Of a stretch of 64,000 nt of DNA, positions 10,290-20,704 are shown piece by piece; the first letter of the stretch is position 1; each line of letters begins with the position of its first letter. Origin of the DNA: Neostapfia colusana (Eukaryota; Streptophyta; Magnoliopsida; Poales; Poaceae); contig JASWHV010000012.1 in the NCBI GenBank assembly GCA_030760725.1, positions 84,332,968-84,396,967 of the forward strand, written 5' to 3'. The position numbers and the translations under genes were made by a program. The notes under the pieces were generated by a model. That model was not told where the DNA came from. It did not search any database and was given only the letters and a program-made list of their open reading frames with translations.

Positions 10290-10859
10290 GGGTGGGACGT
10301 CGATGCGTCACCAGAGCATGTCGGTACTATGTCCTCACAAAGGAAAAACCTATACCGGACTTAGCCGGCTTCGTTAATTCAGTGGCACTAAACGTCACTC
10401 ACACAAGGATACTACACGTCTACCGTTTCGTGGTCAGGCTACCTGCAGAAACTCAATCAATCGTCAGACTCGGCTGCACACCGAGCCCGGAATCCATACA
10501 ATTCGTACACCCGACCGTCATCACTCGCCCGGATGTTCTCAAGCCAAACATGCCTTGAGTTACGTGTTCACGTTTCAGACCACGTGACGGGGTCTCCCAT
10601 GTTGCACCACGCACGCCAGGTATAGACGTTGCTCGAATACCCCAAACGACATGAAGAGTCGTAGAGGATATCAAAGCGGGTCGGGTTACCTGCCACCCGT
10701 GGGGCTCCACCCTTCAGCTTGTGCGCACTGGTGGACAGCGCTTACGTGTACCCCCCAAGACATAAACGTCCCGAGATACACGATTTTACGGGCTACTAAC
10801 TCGTTCCTCACTGGATTTTTGAAAAAGAAGACCTTTGTACTGTGTTAAACCTCAAGCGA
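10290..10859 (-). other. Conserved leader block of element A
   Basis: This ~550-bp block downstream of the primer-binding site closely matches 17480-17990 of element B, far better than neighbouring LTR and UTR sequence do. Short blocks also match D around 34430-34570, such as GTTTAGTGCCAC and CTGCAGGTA. Conservation at this position suggests an RNA function such as packaging, dimerisation or splicing. Minus-strand donor-like GTAAGC begins at 10745 and acceptor-like TTTCTGCAG ends at 10443. Confidence 0.65.
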
Positions 10860-10871
10860 GCTATGATACCA
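10860..10871 (-). other. Primer-binding site of element A
   Basis: On the minus strand it reads TGGTATCATAGC, four bases inside the 5' LTR end. It matches the initiator-methionine tRNA site (TGGTATCAGAGC, present intact in B, D and G) except for one base. Confidence 0.85.
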
Positions 10872-10875
10872 ACGC

Positions 10876-13800
10876 TGACACGACCCCATTGGTCCTGTCG
10901 AGCCAGGATCACGCTGAGGGTTGCTGCGTTGCACAGCACCGGATAACACACGTCAAAGGTACAAAGCGGAAGCGAAATTTTATTACATAAACAAGTTTAT
11001 GAACATGTTTACATCAAAATAAGTCCAGTCTACACTCACGGGCATAGACTATGCATCAAGTCCACGGTCAGCCCTTGAACGTGTCCTTGCTAGCACACAC
11101 GCACACTAACTCTGCGGCGTGCACGACTCCCACTCGACGGGATTCCCCTCCTGGGGTTCTGTCTCTTCCTCGGGAGTCCCTTCCTCATAGAACCCTGCAA
11201 AAGCTTCAAACACAAGCAGTGAGCACGAAGGCTCAGCAAGTCTGACCCGTCTCACCTAAACATGGAACTTCTACATGAGGGGTGATGGGATACATGAGGT
11301 AAAAAATCATTTGCAAAGGACTCGCCTAATTAGTGGAACCTTACTTTCAAGTTTTAGCAGCAGTTTGTGGGGAACCTTACGCTAAGGCACATGAGAGAGC
11401 CACAATCAAACAAGAAACGCATTTCTCTCATGTACTTTGCCCAAAGTTGAAAAGAACTTTAGTTAGCTCTAACTACAGCATATCATTAACAATCAATGTC
11501 CATAATTCAATCAGCAACATTTTATCATGTGACTATCCTGTTCTTTCTACGTCACGATACAGTGAACAAATGGTACTCACTGACCGCGAGGGACGGCGAT
11601 TATAATCGATTTACACCTGCAGGGTTACCCGAACAACCCGTCACGTACGCCCGTACTCGATGTTGCCTACAACAACCATCACGGACGCTGTACGCGACTA
11701 CCTTTCACCCGTTAGCCAAATGTTGAACCGGTCCAGTCGTCCAGAGCAAGAGGTCTCTGCACGCGCATCTCAGTGCCGCCAGCCGATTTACACCTCGAGC
11801 TCTCAACCTACCCTCTGAACGACCAGCTATGCCTCAACACACAGCTACCCGAGTTACATCAGTTTCCCGGTTCCCATATAGCCGGTAGGTCTTCGGTACT
11901 GTTCTAGCTTGTTCAACAGGCCCGCACACGGCTCGGTCCTCAATCGACACAAGCGGAGCTACAGCACACAGGCCCCAAAGTCCTGCTGCCCTTACTCTCC
12001 GCTTGGTCTCATTTTCTTGCCATGTGTTTCATGTGCTAACCCTACCCGAGTCGAGTGCCTCTAGCCTATGCTCGCGAGTAGTTCCAACTACTCGACTTGT
12101 ACCGAATCCTACACTGTCTTAGCATTGCAGTAACTAACGGGGTTTGCAATCCTAAACCCAACCCATGGTGCTCTTGGCTATGCAATTGGGTTTCCAAATA
12201 AGACTCTAATGCAAGGAATAAAGTACTCAAGTATGTGCTCAAAACAATAAAAATTTGTAAAAAGGTTAATGCAAACTGGAGCTTGCCTTGCTGCTCTTGG
12301 TCGTAGGCTAGCTGTTCCTCCGGAGTAACGAAGTCTAGAACTTCGGGTTCCTCGTCGACCTTAGCGACTACATGTTAGAAGAAACATATGTATCAATTTA
12401 AATGTGTTTGTAGTAACTTTTAAACTTGTGAAGCTTCTAAGTCCCTCTAGACAGACTTAATGACTGTGAAACTTTTACTGGGGCTTGGTTACACTAGAAA
12501 CTTGGTCAAGTTTTAGTTGCAGTCAAGCTCATTTGAGCCCTCCACAATTAATTATGTACTTGACCTTAATTGAAGGCTTTTAGGGTGTTCTAAGGATTTT
12601 CATGAAACAAACTATGGCTTTCTGAAAACTAGATTTTCAGGGTTTCTAATAGAGTTGGTCTCACTTAATTTGAAGGTTCCTAGCTAAAGATATGAGCTAA
12701 ACAATTTCAGAGAAAATTCTGAAAACGTTTCTGAATATTTTCTATTTTCTCTGGAACAGTTTTACTAATCACACCATTAGGTGGATCAAATGAGCTCAAA
12801 TGGGTCTGAAATTTTTAAGGTAGTTCAGGGATATTTTGGTGAACATCCTAGCAAAATTTTAGAATATTCCTCCAAAGGATTCTCCAGTTAAAATTCCAAA
12901 CATTTTAAATTTTGAGGAATTAATTCTGGAGAATTAAGGAATTTCATGAAGTGAAACTTGATTTTCTGGAAAGTGCTCAGAGAGCTGAATCCAGCAAAAT
13001 TTGGTTCACTCGATTTGGAGCTTTCTAGCCAAGGTTATGAGGATTTGAAGTTTGAAGGAAATCTAAAAATCGGGGAAAAGTTTAAACTCGCGCGTGGGCC
13101 CAGGGGACACGGGTTGCACGCCGAGGCGACAGCACACCGCGGCCCACAATGATTTTGTGTGCCAGCACACCCGATCCCGGCCGCAGCCGGATCCCGATTC
13201 AAAATATCTCCCGCTGACAGCTGGGGTCCACCCCCTTCTTCAACCTTGCGACACCCGCGCTCCGCCGCCGAGGGACCTCGCCGGAGAGCTCGCCGCCGGC
13301 TTCTGTACAGCTCCAAACTTCTCGATTCTGACCGCCCCTGCCTACTTTTACTCGGGGAACAGGATTCTAGGGTCAGCTGCTCATGACAATGGCCGGAGCA
13401 TGGTCAGCGACGAGCCGCCACCTCGGAACGACTTCGTCCATGTCGGCTGACTTCCCTAGCACCTCAACTACTTGGGAAACCGGTCGGGGAGCACCAGTGG
13501 ACCTCAGAGAAGGTCGACATGAACTCGAGGCAGCTCGGGGAAGGCCCGAAATAGGTCCTCACCGTGCGCCCGATGCTGCCTGTTCATTCCGCCATTGGTA
13601 GACCCCGAATTACACCGGGTAGAGGTTCTCCGGCCCAGAGTTATGAAGGCAACTTGTGCGCTACCGTGTCTAGCTTGTGTGAGAGCGGCTTGAGGCCCTC
13701 TAATCCTTTCTAGAGCACGAATTAAACAGAATCGTACCCGAAGGTCGTTCTGCACACAGAAAGGGGAAAAGTGGAAATTCGCCGCCGGTGAGCAACCACT

Positions 13801-14910
13801 CGAGCTGTGGCTCGGGGATGAGCAGCACCGGTCACCAGCGCATCCAAGGGTGCCTTGGCTGGGGCGTGTCAACGCCCTGGTTGGGCTGTCCATGGGAGCC
13901 CAAGGTGCGGCGGTTCCAAGTCCCGAATTTGATCTTTCGGCACAGCCGATATCAATCGGTTTCAACGGAATTCTAGCAGCGGTGAGGACGGAGGAGGTCT
14001 CTAGTACCTTGCTGGGGTTCTGAAGTGGACGGAGGGAGCTGTGATCGGCGTTCTCCGATCGATTCCGAGCTGCGGAAAACTTCGGCCGGCGCTGAGTTCT
14101 TGCGGGGAAGAACGGCGATGCCTCGGCCGATGAGGGGGGCAGGCGCCTTAAGAAGGCTCTGCACCGCCTCACGCCCGCGCGTGGGCAAGCAGCTGCTGGC
14201 GCGGCGGCTGCCCTCGGTGGCGATCGCACTGGCGGCTCGGCGACCCGAGTGAGAAAAGTCTCAGTCGGTTTGATCTGAGCAGTGGCTGACATGTGGGACC
14301 CACTTCCAGTTTTAACCTCTGAAATTTACTCCTAATCACTGTTGTAAACAGTGATCCCCATAGTACCCCTGGTAATTCAAATTATCCACCCAGGAACCAT
14401 TTGAATTGATCAAAGTTCAAATTGGGTTTGGTTTGAGTGAATTTCAGCACAAGTGCAGTTTTGAATTCAAATGAAGTTTGAATTTGTCCCACTTAGCTCA
14501 TGTCAAGATCAACTCCAAATGGAGTGAAAATTGGTGTGTGGGCTCACAAAAATGTGCTGAGTAAGAATATGCCTCCCACTTTTAAATTCATGGGACAAAA
14601 AACAGTTTGAATTTGAATATGGTTTCAAACTGCCCTCTTCCTAATTACACCCAAAATGACCTCAAAAAGGTTTTGAATTTGGGTGAAACTTGGCATGGAC
14701 ATCCTTAGCAAAGTGTAGGAGTTTTCATATGTCCAACCCATCTATATCACATGTGGGAAATACCACTTTTGCAATATGTGAGTTTGTTCTCTAAGAGCAT
14801 GTTGATAATTGTTACTTGCTCTTCATTTGTGTTCATCATCCTTCCTCACATGAGGTGTGTGGTGTGGTGATGAACACTGTAAATGTGTGTCAAAAACTGA
14901 GGCCCTTACA
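10876..14910 (-). repeat. 5' LTR of element A (complete, 4035 bp)
   Basis: On the minus strand it begins TGTAAGGG at 14910 and ends GTGTCA at 10876, with TG...CA termini. It is the same family as 23381-27438 (C) and 60480-64000 (H). Near its 3' end it carries the stem-loop TGAGC-CTTCGT-GCTCA (11235-11220) and a TATGTAATAAAA-type polyadenylation region. A GC-rich block lies at about 13080-14260. The long antisense frame 13504-14292 and other frames here have no recognisable domain. Confidence 0.95.
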
Positions 14911-16589
14911 GCCAGTTCAATCTTGAACTCGATGTCCCGTTCGGGCGGCATGCCCGGTAAGTCATCGGGAAATACGTCGGGATAATCACGTACCACCGGA
15001 ATATATTTAAGCTTTAGCGCTTCCGTGTGGTAGGCCTCTACCATATCTGGGTCTTCGCTGTCTAAAAACAGTGTGTGCTGTCCGTGAATCGGCGAGTCAA
15101 TCTGGACAGTCCGGTTACCGATATTGAGAACGGCACCATGACGATTTAACCAAGACATCCCCAATATAATGACTATCTTCTGCCTATCCAACATAATCAG
15201 CGATGTTGGGTATATTTTTCCGCCCAAACACAAAGCTGCTCGGGACACAATCTGATTGGCAGAGATGTTTCCTCCCGGTGAACGTATGAGAAAACTCGTT
15301 GTGGGAGTATTGGTGGATAATTGGTGCTGATCCACGCAATGTTTTGCTGATAAAATTGTGGGTTGCACCGAAATAAAAAAGTATGAGCACGGGCACGTCT
15401 TTGAGAGTAAACATGCCCGCTAACACCGGTGCTCCCTCCGGGACATCCTCAATAGCCATATGTTGCACACTCCCGGATTGCAATGCTGTTATGTTGACTG
15501 GAGCAGGTGGCGGCATACCACCTGATGATGATGGCTGTATGGTGTTCACCAACTTCTCCCGGCACTCTTGCCTAAAATGCCCTGAACGGTGGCAATAAGA
15601 ACACAGAGGTTTCCCCGGTTCTTCGTTGACTTGTGGTTGAGAAGTTGATGTACTTGGCTGCAGCAATGATGCCACAGGTGTCATTCGTTGCCGCGGCAAA
15701 GGTGTTGCTTCAAGACATGATTCTTGAGCAGGAAATCTGTACGGAGTTGATCTCACTGGCGCTTGCCATCTTTCATCGGATGGTGTGTGATACACCACAC
15801 GGTATTTGCGAGGAACAACTGGTGTGTCTTCTAGCACATCCTCCCGGTCCCTCTTCTCTGCTTGACACTCAAGTGTCGCTTGTTCTTGTAGCAGAGCAGC
15901 ACTGATCAACTCAGTGTAACTGCCTTGATTGAACAAAGCTAGCTTCTCTTTTAGTATGGCACTCAAGCGATAGAAAAAGTAGTGACACATTGCAGCTTTG
16001 CTCGTCGCATAAGCAGGAGCATATTGTGCAGAAGGTTGAATCGTCTGACATAATCAAGGACACTCATGTCCCCCTGCTTCAAGTTCCTGAATTCCTGCTG
16101 CTGGGCCTTGATAAAACCCATAGGAATGTGGCGAGCCCGGAATGCTTCACGAAATTCCGTCCATTCCACTTGATGGCCTTCCGGAACGGTGGCAAGATAA
16201 GCGAACCACCAATTTCCGGCGGCTCCATGGAGCTGTTGAGCTGCAAATAATGTCTTCTGATATTCGTCGCACTCAAACACTCCAAACTTGGACTCCATAA
16301 CTCGAAGCCACTGATCAGCTTCCACTGGTTCATTGGCTTCCATGAAGATTGGCGGTTGTGTCACCAAGAAATCCAAATAGGCGTTCCGAGTAGGAACGTC
16401 CTGTTGTGCACGCTGGAGTAAGCCCTGTTGCACCAAGGCTTGGAGTAGTCTTGTGTTCTCTTGACTTGACTCGACCATCTGAGCCATGACATCCGCCCAT
16501 ACCGTTGATGGCGGTGCCCGTGGTGGAGTCTAGTCATCGTCATCTCGGCGAGAACCTTCAGCCCTACTCGGAGAATGAGTACGCACCAT
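14911..16589 (-). pseudogene. gag: gag-protease remnant of element B, frameshifted
   Basis: The gag start is ATG at 16589 (MVRTH), one base after TTTTGCAG on the minus strand. A stop soon follows and the frame changes near 15980. Recognisable pieces: gag core with HGAAGNWWFAYL and FREAFRARHIPMGF (15963-16487), zinc knuckle CSYCHRSGHFRQEC (about 15560-15610), then the protease, where the DSGA motif has become YFGA, and the linker DVFPDDLPGMPP before the break at 14911. The loss of the catalytic aspartate and the frameshifts make this a pseudogene. It is homologous to gag-pro of A and D at moderate similarity. Confidence 0.88.
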
Positions 16590-18127
16590 ACTGCAAAATA
16601 ATCATTGTTAGGGAGTCAAAACTTGATATCAGCAGTATGTGAAAGTATGTAAAACATGAACATGCTAAAACTTTATAAAAGCATAACAATACTTCATGTT
16701 TACACATCTTTCTAAAGCCAACATATTCAGTCCCTTATTCTGTACAGAACAGACCTTTCTGTACTTAACTCAGACTTTGATCCAGTGACTAGCATTTTCA
16801 TAACTCAAGTCGAACACCAAAGTTAAAGTTAACTTCAGTATCTTTCCATCGAGTACTCACATGCCTCTGGATCATCTCTGGAACAAAAGTTAGGATTGTT
16901 CAAAGTTGACAGAATTTTCTGGCTAAATTTTGCCAGCACCTCCTTTGTATGTGGCTGTTTTCATCACAGTTTTACATACAAATGAAGTACAATTCTGAAC
17001 ACACTATGAACTACAAAATTGTTGCAAATTTCCTAACCTTTCCAACGGTGTATCATATGACCCTTAGAAAATTTTCTACAGACTGTGACGGCTAATCTAC
17101 AGCATCATCCAGAGGAGTTTGCAGCTGCTCTGTTTTCTGAATAGTTTGCATTCATCTGGACATTCAACCAAGTTGGTGTCGGATTTGGCTCTGGAGTTCT
17201 ACAGAAAAGTTGTAGATCACTTAATAACCTTTTCAGAACTGTATCAAACACCTCCATTAGGTCAATCTAATCAGAGTTACGCTCTGTTAAAGCCCAGAAA
17301 AATTTCTGTCTGAACAGAGCACTCTGTCTTTGATATCAAAAGAAGCCTAACAAGTCTCTTCCTTGAAACTTAGTTCAAATGAAGAGCTCAGTAACTAATA
17401 TGTGCTTTATCACCTCCATTTTTAGTTTGGAAGTTAGTCATGAATGCTTTCTTCATAGGTAAGAATACTATCCAGTGTAGTACGGTGGCGATGCACCGTA
17501 AGACATATGACGGTACTACGTTGCCTTACCAAAGAAAAACCTAACCGGATTACACCGGCATATACGTATCATTAGGTGGCACTAAAAAAGTCACTCGCAA
17601 ACGTGTTCTACACGCACTAAGGTTTTCGTGGTTAGTACGTACATAAGCCACACTCAATCATCAGGCCCGGCTGCACACCGAACCCGGTATCCACATACAG
17701 TTTGTACACCCGGCCGCCATTACTCACCCAGGTGTTCTCCAGCCAAACAAGCCTTGAGCTACGTGTTCACGTTACGGACCACGTGACGGGGTCTCCCAAA
17801 TTGCACCACGCACGCCCGGGACAGACATTGCTCGAATACCCCAAACGACATGAAGAGTCGTAGAGGATACACTAAAGCGGGTCGGGTTACCTGTCACCCG
17901 TGGGGCTCCACCCTTCAGCTTGTGCGCACTGGTGGACAGCGCATACGTGCACCCCCCAAGACATAAACGTCCCGAGATGCACGATTTTCCGACATAACAA
18001 ATAGGTTAGCTTGCCACCTTCATATTATGCTAATAGTAGTCCTTATGTGGGCTTAGTACCGTTATCTCACCGTATCCTAAGTTTTTGACATAATATGATG
18101 CTCAATCCGTGCTCTGTTCCCAACGCA
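16590..18127 (-). other. 5' leader of element B
   Basis: Noncoding. 17480-17990 closely matches the leader of A (10290-10800); 16720-17290 matches the UTR of C in inverse orientation. On the minus strand a donor-like GTATGC begins at 17946, about 195 bases after the LTR, and an acceptor-like TTTTGCAG ends one base before the gag ATG. Confidence 0.7.
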
Positions 18128-18139
18128 GCTCTGATACCA
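18128..18139 (-). other. Primer-binding site of element B
   Basis: On the minus strand TGGTATCAGAGC, a perfect initiator-methionine tRNA site, two bases from the LTR end at 18142. Confidence 0.92.
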
Positions 18140-18141
18140 GC

Positions 18142-19073
18142 TGAGACAGCCAGGACCTTGCCAGGTGGTGCCATGTTATGCGGCACCCAACAGCACACGG
18201 GTCGATGAACACACATCATATTACATAAATAGTTTGCGGAAGCATACAAGAAAGTTTTACAAATACTTGTATCAGAGTAAACTACAGCGGAAGACTATCA
18301 CTCTCACGACTCATATCTAAACTAGCAACAAAGAAACGGTCCAGCCCGTGGATGTTTCTTACTAGCAACACGAAGACAATCTGCAGCGGCGAGGATGCTC
18401 TTTGAGTAAGCACTCGGAGGTTCCCGAGTCTCACCGGCACCCCTTCTCATAAGCATCGAGTCAATTACCTGCAAAACAGCTCGGATAGCATCCGTGAGCA
18501 TAATGCTCAGCAAGACTTAACCGTCACCCTAAACATGAAACTCTAAGTGCGGTTATGAACCTAACATAGGATGGCATAAGCATAATTAAACTCACCTGAA
18601 AGTAAGGATTCACTTTTAGGCGAGTTTAATTATGCTTATGCCATCCTATGTTAGGTTCATAACCACGCTTAGAGTTTCATGTTTAGGGTGACGGTTAAGT
18701 CTTGCTGAGCGTTATGCTCACGGATGCTATCCAAGTTGTTTTGTAGGTAATTGACTCGATGCTTATGAGAAGGGGTGCCGGTGAGACTCAGGAACCTCCG
18801 AGTGCTTACTCAAAGAGCATCCTCGCCGCTGCAGATTGTCTTCGTGTTGCTAGTAAGAAACGTCCGCAGGCTGGACCGTTTCTTTGTTGCTAGTTTAGAT
18901 ATGAGTCGTGAGAGTGATAGTCTTCCGCTGTAGTTTACTCTGATACAAGTATTTGTAAAACTTTCTTGTACGCTTCCGCAAACTATTTATGTAATATGAT
19001 GTGTGTTCATCGACCCGTGTGCTGTTGGGTGCGGCATAACACGGCACCACCCGACGAGGTCCTGGCTGTCTCA
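18142..19073. repeat. 932-bp palindrome: two truncated LTRs head to head
   Basis: Left arm 18142-18603 (begins TGAGACAG) and right arm 18612-19073 (ends CTGTCTCA) are inverted copies with only an 8-base spacer (AAGGATTC). The arms are ~462 bp with few mismatches. Each is the 3' portion of one LTR family: the left belongs to B, the right to C. Neither arm has the TG start of a full LTR, so both were truncated at the same point. Both arms carry the stem-loop TGAGC...GCTCA (18495-18509, 18706-18720). Confidence 0.93.
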
Positions 19074-19988
19074 ATGGAGGTGTATGATACAGTTCTGGAA
19101 AGGTTTTTAATTGCTCTACAACTTCTTTGTAGAACTCCAGAGCAACATCACACGCCAAATTGGTTGAATGTCCAGTTGAATGCAAACTGTTCAGAAAACA
19201 GGACAGATGCAAATCTCCCTGGATGTTTCTGTAAAACACTTATAACATTCTGTAGAAAAATCCTTGAGGATCATATGATACACCGTTAGAAAGGTTATGA
19301 GATAAGCAACATTGTTGTAATTCAGAGTTTGTTCAGATTCCTATTGTATTTGCATATACAACTGTGATAAAACCAGCCACATACAAAGGAGATGCTGGCA
19401 AACTTTATCCAGGAATTCTGTCAACTTTGAAAAATCATAACTCTTGATCCAGAAGTGATATAGAAGCATGTGAGTACTCGTTGGAAACATATTGGAGTTA
19501 ACTTTAACTTTGGTATACAACTTGAGTGATTAAAATGCTTCTAACTGGATCAAAGTCTAGATTTAGTGCGTCAAGGTTTGTTCTGTACAAAGGAGGAAAA
19601 TGAGTGATATTGTGCAGGCTAGTACAAGTTATGTGCCCCAAAAGCACCTGTTGGTGTTCCGAACGCCATTCAGTGAAATGTAGGCCCCTGTACAATTAAC
19701 TCCTTAGAAGTTGATTGCTGGTCAAGTACCACAACTTGCACCACCTCCAGAGCAGCAGCATCAGATGGTGGTTTGTACTCCATCGCTGCAGCTAGATGTA
19801 TCTAGCTCCAACCACAAGCTAGAGAAGAGCCGGAGAGACATCCGTGCTCTAATTGTGGTCGGATGGACCATTGTGCTAGGTATTGTCTGGAGGGAATTCC
19901 AGGGTGCGGGTCATCATATTAAAAATGTTCAGACCCGTACTGATATCTGCAGAAAAGAGGGCAGACAAGAGGCGACATTCACTACACA
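19074..19988 (+). other. UTR and collapsed gag region of element C
   Basis: 19074-19600 matches the reverse complement of B's UTR (about 17258 down to 16720). The LTR end at 19073 is followed directly by this sequence, so ~880 bp containing the primer-binding site and conserved leader are deleted relative to B. From 19620 to 19988 only ~370 bases remain where gag should be; no intact gag frame is visible. Confidence 0.75.
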
Positions 19989-20704
19989 GTGAATGAAGAT
20001 GTTCCAGAAAGAGAAGCCGTGTTAGCAGAGATGTTTTCTCTGAATTGGCTACCGGTATTAATTCTCTTGGACTTAGGTGTCACACCTAGCTTTGTTAGTC
20101 AATCTTTCGTGGCTCAACATCAGCTCCAAACCACTTTTACAAAGAGGCAATACCTCATATCTTCGCCGGGGCAGTATTACAAGAATTGATGTTGTTTTCC
20201 GAGCACCTCTTTGTTTGCGGGTTAGACTATAACCCATGACCCTCCTTATTCTTGGGGTCTGAAGATCGACATTATTTTGGGGATGTCGTGGTTGATTACC
20301 ACAAAGCGGTTCACAACATCAGTTTCGAACCGTAAGCTCAAACTCCTCACGGCACGGTCTTCATACATTAGTTCTAGGTGCCAGTCGCAACAGATTGCAA
20401 TATTGAACCACTTGGAAACTGTTTAGATAGAGGGCAGTCCGGTGGTACATAGATTTCAGGGGTGTTTCCCCATTATTACCGGGCATACCGCCCTAACGGG
20501 ACGTAGAGTTCAAGATGAAACTTGGGCCGGGAACACCACCGAGTTGGCGAAGGCCATACAAACTGGCACCTAATGGATGGGCAGAGTGGAAGACACCGCT
20601 GAATAACCCTATGAGCAAAGGTTTTATCCGACTGGGTCGTTACCTTGGGGTTATTCAACCTTGTTTGCAAAGGAGAAGCACGAAACACTACAACTTTGTG
20701 TAGT
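19989..20704 (+). pseudogene. Protease/RT-linker remnant of element C (B-like, decayed)
   Basis: The frame 19989-20189 reads NEDVPEREAVLAEMFSL and LILLDLGVTPSFVSQ, the Gypsy protease region with DSGAT changed to DLGVT. Downstream to about 20640 linker and early RT sequence can be followed only through several frames. Similarity to intact pol is much lower than for the following segment. Confidence 0.75.

Larger units (their letters stand above)
1..14910 (-). mobile_element. Element A: Ty3/Gypsy chromovirus (Tekay type), nearly complete
   Basis: Minus-strand LTR retrotransposon. The 3' LTR occupies 1-3588 and is cut by the window start; the 5' LTR is 10876-14910. Between them, in element order, lie a primer-binding site, a ~1.4 kb leader, an additional ORF, gag, pol with a C-terminal chromodomain, and a polypurine tract. 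The chromodomain and ~4 kb LTRs are typical of the Tekay/Del clade. Counting by eye over 1-3588 versus 11331-14910 I find about 80 differences (~2.2%), so the insertion is fairly young. The element interrupts element B at 14910/14911; the right-hand target-site copy would be GCCAG (14911-14915), and the left copy is outside the window. Two in-frame stops, one in the extra ORF and one between gag and pol, suggest this copy is not autonomous now. Confidence 0.95.
14911..18603 (-). mobile_element. Element B: decayed Ty3/Gypsy (Tekay-type) fragment, 5' half
   Basis: Minus-strand remnant with truncated 5' LTR (18142-18603), perfect primer-binding site, leader, gag and the protease region. It is cut at 14911 inside the protease/RT linker by the insertion of element A; the rest of its pol would lie left of the window. 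Its LTR is a different family from A's: the end reads CTGTCTCA instead of GTCGTGTCA. Frames are broken, so it is older than A. Confidence 0.88.

Noticed and set aside
13504..14292. 262-codon minus-strand frame inside the 5' LTR of A
   Set aside because: It lies in the GC-rich LTR block; no domain, the left LTR breaks it into smaller frames, and frames of similar length occur on the other strand. GC-rich sequence gives long open frames by chance.
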